Below are positions 5,284 through 11,707 of a stretch of DNA of 15,456 nucleotides, in pieces; the first letter of the stretch is position 1; every line of letters begins with the position of its first letter. This DNA comes from Weeksellaceae bacterium (GTDB lineage Bacteria > Bacteroidota > Bacteroidia > Flavobacteriales > Weeksellaceae): positions 1 to 15,456 of the forward strand of contig JAKOOI010000083.1 of assembly GCA_022701475.1 (NCBI GenBank), read 5' to 3'. A model generated the notes under the pieces. That model was not told where the DNA came from. It saw only the letters and a list, made by a program, of their open reading frames with translations, and made no database searches. Position numbers and translations under genes: made by a program.

Positions 5284-6648
5284 TTACTTTTTCAGATTCA
5301 GGATCCAGCTGGTCATCTGGTTCAGGGCTGTGGGCGAAATGGTCTGTTCAATTTCCGCATATTCGGAGGAGGCTCCGGTCTTCGCTTCCTGGAAAAGGTG
5401 ATTCAGGCCGGGCAATTCTTCGGTTTTAACATTAAGATTACCGGCTTTTTTCAGGGATTGGTCGATCGCTTTGAGGTTTTCTTTTGCCGAAACCTGGAAA
5501 TCAAAGCTTCCGTTGAGGGCAAGCACGGGTATTTTTACTTTCGAGAGGTAGCTGTCCGGGTTAAATTTTATGAAATACCTGAACCATGGGCTGGAAGACT
5601 GTTGCCTGATATTCTGAATGGCCGTTTCATCCATCTGGCCCGCAAAATTTTTAGTCAGAAACTGCTGAAGGTCTTTTTCATAATCGTTTCCGGAATAGGT
5701 TGTGATAAAGCGGTAAATTTCGGAATTAACTTTTTTGCTTTGTCCGACCTGATCATCGTTTTGCCCCATCAGTTTTCCGGCCCGCTCATTCTGTTGGATC
5801 AGCAGCTGGTCAATAGGTGTTCCGGGAGCGGCCATCAGCACCAGGAATTTTACATTTTTGTTCATCGTGGCTACCATCGGTGCGATCATTCCGCCTTCCG
5901 AATGGCCGAGCAGCCCGATGTTTCTGTATCCTTTGGAAATCAGGTAGTCGACAGCTGCATTAATGTCCGTAGCAAAATTATAGGAAGTGTCGTTTGCCGT
6001 TCCTGCCGGGGAACCGCCGATGCCCCGGTCGTCAAGCCGTAAAGTTGCGATCCCTTTCTTCGCGAAATGATCGGCAATTACGGCAAAAGGCTTATGCTCG
6101 AAAAGTTCCTCATCGCGGTTCTGTGTTCCGGAACCGGTAATCATAACTAAAATAGGTTTGTTCTTATCGAAATTTTCGGGCTGTGCGATGGTTCCTGCCA
6201 GGGTGTTTTTATCTGCCGGATTTTGAAAGGTGATGTCTTCAGTATGATAATGGAACGGTGGTTTCGGGGTCTGCGGACGGTTAAGTGCCGATCCGTTTCC
6301 GGTATTCGGCGTAAAGGTCAGCGGCAACTGTATGCCGTTCTGGGAAAAAGTTCCCTCTATTTTTCCGTTGGCCAGTTTTCCTTTATAAGTGGCACCCAGC
6401 ATTTTCTGCTCAAAGGAAAGCTCATTGTTCACAAAATCCGTTTTATCCACGGGAATGTCTTTGGCGCCCTGTTTCGGACTGTCCATGGTGGAAGAATAAA
6501 GGCTTCCGCTCTTTTTAATGTTTAAAATCAAGGGAAGTTTCATACCCTGGAATTCCATTTCGCCTTTCCAGGATCCTTCGATGGTCTGTGCCTGAAAAAA
6601 TGAGGCGAATAAAAGGGCTGCCAGTACAAATATAGTTTTTGTTTTCAT
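5284..6648 (-). CDS. Exported alpha/beta hydrolase with N-terminal beta-rich domain
   Basis: A 454-residue serine hydrolase. Residues 1-20 form a Sec signal peptide (basic MKTK, hydrophobic FVLAALLFASFF, then QAQT), so it is expected in the periplasm or outside the cell. Residues about 21-115 are a beta-rich domain starting GSWKGEMEF, as seen in many Bacteroidetes exported hydrolases. The catalytic alpha/beta domain follows. It has the GSGTQNRDE oxyanion-side loop (172-180), the nucleophile Ser250 in GHSEGG (248-253), Asp383 in NGSFDFQV and His417 in GLNHLF; all three triad residues are present. The substrate is unknown: esterase, acyl-peptidase or peptidase-like activities are known among relatives. 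It starts 3 nt after the membrane-protein stop codon, so it is almost certainly cotranscribed with that gene and the DUF2089 regulator. Confidence 0.88.
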   Translation of the reverse strand: MKTKTIFVLAALLFASFFQAQTIEGSWKGEMEFQGMKLPLILNIKKSGSLYSSTMDSPKQGAKDIPVDKTDFVNNELSFEQKMLGATYKGKLANGKIEGTFSQNGIQLPLTFTPNTGNGSALNRPQTPKPPFHYHTEDITFQNPADKNTLAGTIAQPENFDKNKPILVMITGSGTQNRDEELFEHKPFAVIADHFAKKGIATLRLDDRGIGGSPAGTANDTSYNFATDINAAVDYLISKGYRNIGLLGHSEGGMIAPMVATMNKNVKFLVLMAAPGTPIDQLLIQQNERAGKLMGQNDDQVGQSKKVNSEIYRFITTYSGNDYEKDLQQFLTKNFAGQMDETAIQNIRQQSSSPWFRYFIKFNPDSYLSKVKIPVLALNGSFDFQVSAKENLKAIDQSLKKAGNLNVKTEELPGLNHLFQEAKTGASSEYAEIEQTISPTALNQMTSWILNLKK

Positions 6649-6651
6649 AAG

Positions 6652-7227
6652 TTATAGGGATATTAAAAGTTTGGAAATAATTTCGGCGACAATTAAAGCA
6701 ACGGCAAAACCTGCAAAGTGCTGCCACTTTTTGGCGTTGACGGAAGTTCTGAAACCATTCACCAGAAGGGTAATGTAATAAGCCGTAATGGCCAGCAACA
6801 GCATGCTGGTGAAAAAAATCAGCATAAGGTCTACCGGTTGGAAGTTCAGATGCTGAAGATCACCCTGGTGACTGATGATTTCATCTTCTACTTTTTTCAA
6901 CACGGGCACAGCGGTTATTACCGCACTGATGTATTGCGGAAACCGGGACACCATCGACGTGTTGAGAATATCAATAGCCCTTGTCTTACGGTTGATCAGT
7001 TTACCCAGGATGAAAAGCACAATGAAAATACAGGCTACGTTGATGCCGTTTTCTTTCAGGCTTGTTAAAAAACCGGTTTCGTACTGATGCACATCCAAGA
7101 CGCCGTCAAAGGTTACATTAAAAAGAGAGCCTGCGAAAGAACCCGCCAAGGTAATCAGGATACCGGATATCAAAAGCTGCTTTTCGCTGTAGATTCCGAA
7201 AGGGTTAAAGAGGAGTTTCCAGTTCAT
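6652..7227 (-). CDS. Polytopic membrane protein, Yip1-like
   Basis: A 191-residue integral membrane protein of unknown function. Hydrophobic segments lie at about 18-38, 62-79, 98-110 (shorter), 132-157 and 170-190, so four or five helices. The N-terminus (MNWKLLFNPFGIYSEKQ) and overall layout recall the bacterial Yip1 family, but no motif proves this. A charged segment at 111-127 (KKVEDEIISHQGDLQHL) separates the third and fourth helices. It is embedded with 3-nt spacers on both sides, between the DUF2089 regulator upstream and the exported hydrolase downstream, so the three are likely produced together. A transporter, permease subunit or membrane scaffold role would be speculation. Confidence 0.75.
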   Translation of the reverse strand: MNWKLLFNPFGIYSEKQLLISGILITLAGSFAGSLFNVTFDGVLDVHQYETGFLTSLKENGINVACIFIVLFILGKLINRKTRAIDILNTSMVSRFPQYISAVITAVPVLKKVEDEIISHQGDLQHLNFQPVDLMLIFFTSMLLLAITAYYITLLVNGFRTSVNAKKWQHFAGFAVALIVAEIISKLLISL

Positions 7228-7230
7228 GGG

Positions 7231-7497
7231 TTATTTTTTAAGGGTTTCAATTTTCGTGATCAGGTCATCCATCTTATTCCGCATCGTAGGATAGGACAGT
7301 CCGGCCTGCTTCGCCATTTCTTTGATACTGCCGCTTGACAGGAAGAAATTCAAAATAAACTCCTGTTCTTCACGGCCCAGCTGCAGATACAGCGGAAGCT
7401 CGTAGTTGCCGTTGACGGTCGTTTCACATTGGCTGCATTTCATCTGGCTGACCTGCAAAGCCGATTCACAACTCGGGCATACAATAGGAAGTTTCAT
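7231..7497 (-). CDS. DUF2089 zinc-ribbon / helix-turn-helix protein, likely regulator
   Basis: An 88-residue protein with an N-terminal zinc ribbon, Cys7-x2-Cys10 and Cys21-x2-Cys24, followed by a linker LPLYLQLGREEQEFILNFF. A C-terminal helix-turn-helix covers residues 57-75 (SIKEMAKQAGLSYPTMRNKM), of the kind seen at the DNA-reading end of sigma-70-like domains. This two-part layout and length fit the DUF2089 family, whose members are thought to be transcription regulators. It is the promoter-proximal gene of a tight operon with a membrane protein and an exported hydrolase; autoregulation of the operon is a reasonable inference. A TACTTTTG promoter box lies 16 nt before the start, and a pair of TTTTAATAAA repeats lies further upstream. 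Start choice is clear because the zinc ribbon begins at residue 7. Confidence 0.87.
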   Translation of the reverse strand: MKLPIVCPSCESALQVSQMKCSQCETTVNGNYELPLYLQLGREEQEFILNFFLSSGSIKEMAKQAGLSYPTMRNKMDDLITKIETLKK

Positions 7498-7512
7498 TGC
7501 TGATAATTTCTA

Positions 7513-7520
7513 CAAAAGTA
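7513..7520 (-). promoter_or_regulatory. -7 promoter box for the DUF2089 operon
   Basis: The minus strand reads TACTTTTG, a perfect TAnnTTTG match, ending 15 nt from the start codon at 7497. The predicted leader is only about 10 nt. The upstream DNA is very AT-rich and lacks a clear TTG. Confidence 0.55.
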
Positions 7521-7527
7521 AATATTA

Positions 7528-7558
7528 TTTTAATAAAGTTAAAATAAGTTTTAATAAA
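7528..7558. repeat. Direct repeat TTTTAATAAA x2, candidate operator
   Basis: The 10-mer TTTTAATAAA occurs at 7528-7537 and 7549-7558, a 21-bp period or two helical turns. It lies just upstream of the DUF2089 promoter box, where an activator or repressor could bind on one DNA face. The DNA is so AT-rich that chance is possible. Confidence 0.3.
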
Positions 7559-7599
7559 ATTTAAAAATAACAATTTTTACTTCACAAATTTATATTTAT

Positions 7600-7627
7600 T
7601 ACCCATTACCCATTATCCATTTACCAT
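7600..7627. repeat. Heptamer tandem repeats (TACCCAT) x4
   Basis: Four consecutive 7-bp units read TACCCAT, TACCCAT, TATCCAT and TTACCAT. The tract ends 15 bp before the agmatinase -7 box, so it covers the position where a -33 element would be. Heptameric microsatellites of this type can gain or lose units by slippage. Confidence 0.7.
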
Positions 7628-7642
7628 CTCCAAACTTCTTCG

Positions 7643-7650
7643 TATCTTTG
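7643..7650 (+). promoter_or_regulatory. speB: -7 promoter box for agmatinase
   Basis: TATCTTTG matches TAnnTTTG exactly and lies 27 nt before the ATG at 7678. At the -33 position there is TTA (7621-7623) rather than TTG, within the heptamer repeat tract. Confidence 0.6.
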
Positions 7651-7677
7651 CCGAAATCATTTAATTGTACACAACAC

Positions 7678-8535
7678 ATGAGAACATACGCAGGAATTCC
7701 TGAAGAAAATGCATCCCTGGAAAACTCGAAAGTAATGCTGGTTACCGTTCCTTACGACGGGACCTCCACCTGGGGCAAAGGTGCCGACAAAGGGCCGGAG
7801 CTGTTCCTGGACGCTTCCGAGAACATGGAGCTTTACGACATTGAAACCCAGACGGAACCTTATCTGGAAGGCGTATACATGGCAGGGGAAATCGCCGAAA
7901 ATGCTACGCCGGAAGCCATGACGGAAGCCGTTTATCAGAAAACAAAAGAATTGCTGGATCATGACGGAAAGCTGTTTACGCTTTTCGGCGGGGAACATTC
8001 CGTTTCTATCGGTTCAATCCGTGCCGTGGGTGAGAAGTTTGAGAACCTGACCGTTCTTCAGCTGGATGCCCACACCGACCTCCGCCCGGAGTTCCACGGT
8101 TCAACGTCCAATCATGCCTGCGCAGTATTCGAAGCCAGCCAGAAACACAACCTGGTGCAGGTGGGAATCCGTTCCATGGATATTGAGGAAGCGCAGTATT
8201 TACCGGAAGGAAGGGTGTTTTTTGCTCACGAAATTGCCAACAATGAAAACTGGGTAAACGATGTGCTGGAGAAAGTTTCCGGAAACGTTTATATTACCAT
8301 TGACCTGGATGCATTCGATCCTTCTATTGCTCCTTCTACGGGAACTCCCGAGCCGGGCGGACTGCAGTGGTACCCAACCCTGGAACTGCTGAGAAGAGTC
8401 TTTGAAAAATGCAATGTGGTGGCATTTGATATCGTTGAGCTGATGGATTCGCCGATGGCAAAACCAAGTGCTTTCCTGGCGGCCAAGCTTTATTACAAAA
8501 TGCTGGCGTATTACCACATCAACAGCAATAATTAA
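7678..8535 (+). CDS. speB: Agmatinase (ureohydrolase family)
   Basis: Hydrolyses agmatine to putrescine and urea with a dinuclear manganese centre; cytosolic. The 285-residue protein shows all ureohydrolase motifs: GGEHS with His107, DAHTDLR with Asp130, His132 and Asp134, and DLDAFDP with Asp209 and Asp211, giving the six expected metal ligands. TGTPEPGG (221-228) follows, as in agmatinases and arginases. Short length and a VPYDGTSTWGKGADKGP segment (24-40) favour agmatinase over arginase. A TTG-initiated longer form from 7648 is rejected because its start lies inside the promoter box; ATG 7678 gives the natural N-terminus. Together with the arginine decarboxylase at 3023-4417 it completes the two-step arginine-to-putrescine path. 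The genes between are on the other strand. Confidence 0.92.
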   Translation: MRTYAGIPEENASLENSKVMLVTVPYDGTSTWGKGADKGPELFLDASENMELYDIETQTEPYLEGVYMAGEIAENATPEAMTEAVYQKTKELLDHDGKLFTLFGGEHSVSIGSIRAVGEKFENLTVLQLDAHTDLRPEFHGSTSNHACAVFEASQKHNLVQVGIRSMDIEEAQYLPEGRVFFAHEIANNENWVNDVLEKVSGNVYITIDLDAFDPSIAPSTGTPEPGGLQWYPTLELLRRVFEKCNVVAFDIVELMDSPMAKPSAFLAAKLYYKMLAYYHINSNN

Positions 8536-8607
8536 AATTCCGCAGGAACCGGATTTTTTCTGCCGCCTGTTTTCCGGAAATTTGCAGGGTACACAAAAAT
8601 AAATGAT

Positions 8608-9510
8608 ATGTCTACGTCTATACAAAGCCAGATCGATTATCAGCGGATTGCCACTGCCATAGAATATCTCCTGGAAAATTTCAGGCACCAGCCGGGACTG
8701 GAGGAAATTGCAGCCCAGGTACACCTGAGCCCGGCCCATTTCCAGAGGCTCTTTTCCGACTGGGCAGGGACAAGCCCGAAGAAATTCCTGCAGTTCATCA
8801 GCCTTGAGCACGCCAAAAGCCTGCTCAAGGAAAAACAGGCCACATTGTTCGACGCGGCTCATGAAACCGGGCTTTCCAGCACCAGCAGGCTGCACGATCT
8901 CTTTGTAAAGATCGAAGGCATGTCGCCGGCAGACTATAAAAACGGAGGAAGAAGCCTCAGGATCAACTACAGTTTTTCCGGAAGCCCTTTCGGAATGGTC
9001 ATGACAGCGTCAACTGCAAAAGGGGTCTGCTCTATGGTTTTTGAGGAAAATAAAGAAAAGGCATTGGAAAATTTACAGGTTACATTTCCCAATGCCTCTT
9101 TTTCTGAAGCCCGGGATGAACATCAGGCCAATGCGTTATCCATTTTCAGTACGGACTGGAAACATCTGAAGACCGTTAAGCTTCATCTCAAAGGAACGGA
9201 TTTCCAGCTTAAAGTCTGGGAAAGCCTGCTGACAATTCCCATGGGAGAAGTCTCCACGTATGGCAGGATTGCCGGGGCTGCCGGCCATTCAAAAGCTTCC
9301 CGGGCTGTCGGGACGGCCATCGGCAGCAACCCTGTAGCCTTCCTGATTCCGTGCCACCGGGTGATCCGGTCTTCAGGAACCATCGGCGGATACCGTTGGG
9401 GAAGCACCCGGAAACAGCTGATGCTGGGGTGGGAAAGGGCACAGGTGGAACCGGAAATGCCATTGGATGCGGAACCGCATTCAGATGAAGGTCCGGAAGT
9501 CTGGATTTAA
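8608..9510 (+). CDS. AraC-type HTH fused to methylated-DNA--protein-cysteine methyltransferase (Ada-like without the N-terminal domain)
   Basis: A DNA-repair suicide methyltransferase of 300 residues. Residues about 10-112 form an AraC/XylS double helix-turn-helix (LEEIAAQVHLSPAHFQRLFS, then a second motif ending GMSPADYK). Residues about 125-280 form the Ogt/MGMT domain: FQLKVWESLLTIPMGEVSTYG, the arginine finger in SRAVG (Arg232), Asn241, and the methyl-acceptor Cys249 in PCHRV, which removes the methyl group from O6-methylguanine. The zinc-binding N-terminal Ada domain that repairs methylphosphotriesters and switches E. coli Ada into an activator is absent, so control must differ. A short acidic tail of about 20 residues extends past the catalytic domain. 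It lies 72 nt after agmatinase with no strong terminator between, so some read-through is possible. Confidence 0.9.
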   Translation: MSTSIQSQIDYQRIATAIEYLLENFRHQPGLEEIAAQVHLSPAHFQRLFSDWAGTSPKKFLQFISLEHAKSLLKEKQATLFDAAHETGLSSTSRLHDLFVKIEGMSPADYKNGGRSLRINYSFSGSPFGMVMTASTAKGVCSMVFEENKEKALENLQVTFPNASFSEARDEHQANALSIFSTDWKHLKTVKLHLKGTDFQLKVWESLLTIPMGEVSTYGRIAGAAGHSKASRAVGTAIGSNPVAFLIPCHRVIRSSGTIGGYRWGSTRKQLMLGWERAQVEPEMPLDAEPHSDEGPEVWI

Positions 9511-9700
9511 TATCCTGAACAGGAGATGATTTACTATGATCAGTCCTGATTATTTTTTATTACAATGATGAGATTCATCATCCCTGGAGTCTGGAGGATT
9601 TTAAGATTTTAAAACGGCCTGATTGCCTTATTGCTGTTCATGACTACAGTCCTGAATACTTTATCTGAAAAAATCCGCCATAAAGCTCATAATTAAAAAA

Positions 9701-9733
9701 GCTGCAATGCTGTTATAAAAACAGCAATGCAGC
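9701..9733 (-). terminator. Intrinsic terminator of the lipoprotein operon
   Basis: Arms GCTGCAATGCTGT (9701-9713) and ACAGCAATGCAGC (9721-9733) pair with a single central mismatch around a 7-nt loop. On the minus strand the hairpin is followed by TTTTTTAATT. It sits 20 nt past the lipoprotein stop codon and is oriented to end that transcript. Confidence 0.8.
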
Positions 9734-9753
9734 GTAATGTTAAAATGAAGGGT

Positions 9754-10245
9754 TTAGCATCCGCATTCCCCGTAGATAGGGATCGTAACGGAAGTTCCGT
9801 CTGTCTTTTCGATCTTTAGAGTTCCTTCAAACAGCAATGCTTCTTCTCCTTTTATCTTTTTTCCTTTTACGGAAATTTTGTAGGTTTCATTTTCAATTTC
9901 CTTGGTCAGTTCTTCATCTGCTTCCATATCGCTTGAGGAAATCAGGTTCAGCGCAAGTCTTTTCCCGTCCAGCTTCAGGTAGGCCGTTTTCCCGGCATCA
10001 TCGGCATAGATGTATTTTTCGGCTTCAAAATCGGCTTTGTTTTTCGCGAAGTAACAGGAGCATTCCTTAATCTCTGAAGGAAAAGCAAAGGTTTCCACTG
10101 AAATGGCACCTGCAGGCGCTTCAGGTGCTGAAGGTTTCTGCGCAGTCTGTACAGAATCTGCGGAACGGGTGCCCGTACTGCTCTGCTGTTCTTTTTTGCA
10201 GGCCACCAGCATCAGGGCCGAAGCAAACACAATAATATATTTCAT
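9754..10245 (-). CDS. Putative lipoprotein, cysteine-rich C-terminus
   Basis: A 163-residue exported lipoprotein of unknown function. The signal peptide MKYIIVFASALMLVAC ends in a lipobox (LVAC) with Cys16 as the lipidation site, followed by KKEQQSS, so an envelope-anchored protein is expected. A low-complexity Ser/Thr/Ala/Pro linker (21-47) leads into a small beta-rich domain. Cysteines occur at ECSCYFAKNKADF (about 57-69) and at the very end (YGECGC), and could form disulfides or bind metal. The domain resembles nothing I can name. It follows the LURP-one-like gene by 18 nt on the same strand and is probably its cotranscribed partner; a terminator follows its stop codon. Confidence 0.8.
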   Translation of the reverse strand: MKYIIVFASALMLVACKKEQQSSTGTRSADSVQTAQKPSAPEAPAGAISVETFAFPSEIKECSCYFAKNKADFEAEKYIYADDAGKTAYLKLDGKRLALNLISSSDMEADEELTKEIENETYKISVKGKKIKGEEALLFEGTLKIEKTDGTSVTIPIYGECGC

Positions 10246-10263
10246 AAAGGCGGTTTTAATGGG

Positions 10264-10869
10264 TTATCCTCTTGCTCTTTCCAGCAGCACCATCATCAGG
10301 AGGGAAAGAATAACGAGGCTTTCGTCTTCATCATCAATATCGATCATGCGGTCCAGCTGAAATCTCCTGCCGAAGAACGAAGGCATTTTTTTCAGCCTGA
10401 AGTATTCCTTTCCGTCTATTCCGGTTACAGTGTATGAAGGATTCAGGAAATATCCTGTAAATAATCCGATCACGGGGATTTCACCGACCATGCCATCGAA
10501 GAATTTTACCCAGGCATTGTCTTCCTGTATCCTGAATTTGGCCTGGTCGTTCATATCCAGCACATCGTAGCTCGATTTCCATAGCGAACGCATGCCTTTC
10601 CGGGCCAGCCTGCCGAAGCTTTTTCCGGTAGCGATCTCGTTCATGGAATAGGAAGCATTGAAATCAATCCACTGGTTGGCGCGGATGCGGAAAAGCTCCT
10701 TGGATTTGCTTTCGTCATTGAATACGATCACGTCTTCCTTCAATTTAAACATTTTCTGACGGACATATGCTACATAGTTGCCGTTTCTGTCCGTGATGTT
10801 GAAGTCGCTGGCCAGCGTGGTGATCTTGAATTTAAAATCCAGGGGATAATTCAGATGGTTAAGTACCAT
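10264..10869 (-). CDS. LURP-one-related (tubby/scramblase-like fold) protein
   Basis: A 201-residue protein without signal peptide. Its string of short beta-strand segments suits the tubby-like barrel of LURP-one-related and scramblase-like proteins: DFNITDRNGNYVAYVRQK (22-39), then DVIVFNDESKSKELFRIRA, then a C-terminal YTVTGIDGKEYFRLKKMPSFF. Most of the C-terminal 20 residues are hydrophobic (SLVILSLLMMVLLERARG), as is the buried or membrane-inserting C-terminal helix in that fold. Assignment rests on pattern, not on a search. Function is unknown; phospholipid or protein scaffolding roles described for the family are not evident here. It is the first gene of a two-gene operon with a lipoprotein and has a near-consensus promoter 34 nt upstream. 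Confidence 0.65.
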   Translation of the reverse strand: MVLNHLNYPLDFKFKITTLASDFNITDRNGNYVAYVRQKMFKLKEDVIVFNDESKSKELFRIRANQWIDFNASYSMNEIATGKSFGRLARKGMRSLWKSSYDVLDMNDQAKFRIQEDNAWVKFFDGMVGEIPVIGLFTGYFLNPSYTVTGIDGKEYFRLKKMPSFFGRRFQLDRMIDIDDEDESLVILSLLMMVLLERARG

Positions 10870-10902
10870 AAAGTTTAGTTTTTCAAGTTAATATTCTGAA
10901 CC

Positions 10903-10933
10903 CAAAGATAACGGTTTTCCGCTGAATGCTCAA
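10903..10933 (-). promoter_or_regulatory. Promoter of the LURP-one-like/lipoprotein operon
   Basis: On the minus strand TTG (10933-10931) is followed after 20 nt by TATCTTTG (10910-10903), matching the Bacteroidetes -33/-7 consensus. The start codon at 10869 lies 33 nt downstream of the box. Confidence 0.7.
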
Positions 10934-11057
10934 TCCCGGATAACTGATATTGCAATTATGGCGGTTAAAAAAATGTTAAATCGGAAGACGGCTCTGCACG
11001 CAATCCCGCCTGATGAAAATTGCGGGCCGGGTATTCACAGTTTACAAGTTTAATGCT

Positions 11058-11065
11058 TATTTTTG
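11058..11065 (+). promoter_or_regulatory. recR: -7 promoter box abutting recR
   Basis: TATTTTTG is an exact TAnnTTTG match that ends only 4 nt before the recR ATG at 11070. If used, transcription would begin at or within a few bases of the start codon, giving a leaderless mRNA. No TTG is seen at the usual spacing upstream. Confidence 0.4.
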
Positions 11066-11069
11066 TGTT

Positions 11070-11684
11070 ATGGATTACCCAAGTAAAGTATTGGCAAAGG
11101 CAGTGGATGAAATTTCGGGATTGCCCGGTATCGGAAGGAAAACCGCCTTGCGCCTCGCATTACATTTGTTGAAACAGCCTAATTCCAGAGCGATGGGCCT
11201 TGGAAACTCACTGATCAGCCTGGTCAACGATATCAAATACTGCAAAGAATGCCATAATTTCTCTGATTTCGATATCTGTGAGATCTGCAGCAATGACAAA
11301 AGAAGCGATGAACTTATCTGCATCGTAGAAGATGTACGCGATGTCATCGCTATTGAAAATACGGGGAAATATACCGGCAAATACCTGATTCTGGGCGGGA
11401 AAATATCACCGATGGAAGGGATAGGCCCCAATCAGCTGAATATTCCGAGTATTGAGAAAAAGCTGAAGGACGGGCAGGTAAAGGAATTTATATTCGCGCT
11501 GAGTGCCACGATGGAAGGAGATACTACCGCTTATTATATTTATAAGAAATTTAAGAACGCCGGTGTCAATTTCTCAAGCATTGCCAGGGGAATCTCAGTA
11601 GGGGATGAGCTGGAATATGCTGATGAGATCTCATTGGGAAGGTCCATTACCAACAGGCTGCCGTACAATGAGGCCGGATCGTAA
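11070..11684 (+). CDS. recR: Recombination mediator protein RecR
   Basis: Acts with RecO (and RecF) to load RecA on SSB-coated single-stranded DNA in gap repair; forms a DNA-clamp ring. The 204-residue product has the canonical order. There is an N-terminal helix-hairpin-helix (SGLPGIGRKTALRLALHLL, 16-34) and a zinc finger Cys58-x2-Cys61 and Cys70-x2-Cys73. A Toprim domain begins CIVEDVRDVIAIENTG (84-99), and GDELEYADEISLGRS (178-192) follows. An in-frame ATG at 11013 exists, but MDYPSKVLAKAVDEISGLPG is the family's usual N-terminus, so ATG 11070 is chosen. Length is normal. It is followed after 23 nt by a polysaccharide gene with no terminator, so recR may head that transcript. Confidence 0.96.
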   Translation: MDYPSKVLAKAVDEISGLPGIGRKTALRLALHLLKQPNSRAMGLGNSLISLVNDIKYCKECHNFSDFDICEICSNDKRSDELICIVEDVRDVIAIENTGKYTGKYLILGGKISPMEGIGPNQLNIPSIEKKLKDGQVKEFIFALSATMEGDTTAYYIYKKFKNAGVNFSSIARGISVGDELEYADEISLGRSITNRLPYNEAGS

Positions 11685-11707
11685 ATGAATTACTGATTTT
11701 ATCTTCC

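Noticed and set aside
5398..6042. Plus-strand 214-codon open frame
   Set aside because: It is antisense to the catalytic domain of the exported hydrolase, whose motifs are intact, so it is a shadow frame.
7648..7677. TTG start for a longer agmatinase
   Set aside because: The codon lies within the -7 promoter box and the added residues do not resemble ureohydrolase sequence.
8536..8607. Possible terminator between agmatinase and the methyltransferase
   Set aside because: Only short imperfect stems (CCGGA/TCCGG with a long loop) are present; the T-run is inside the loop rather than after the stem.
8200..8895. Minus-strand 231-codon frame spanning agmatinase and the methyltransferase
   Set aside because: It runs antisense across two well-supported genes and the intergenic region; composition is shadow-like.
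9511..9600. Hairpins after the methyltransferase (ATCAGTCCTGAT followed by a T-run; ATGATGA/TCATCAT at 9565-9581)
   Set aside because: The first has a stem of only 4-5 bp with a tiny loop and the second has no T-run; a weak terminator is possible but not supported enough to call.
11013..11069. Upstream ATG for a longer RecR
   Set aside because: The extra 19 residues are not part of the family and the promoter box lies inside them.
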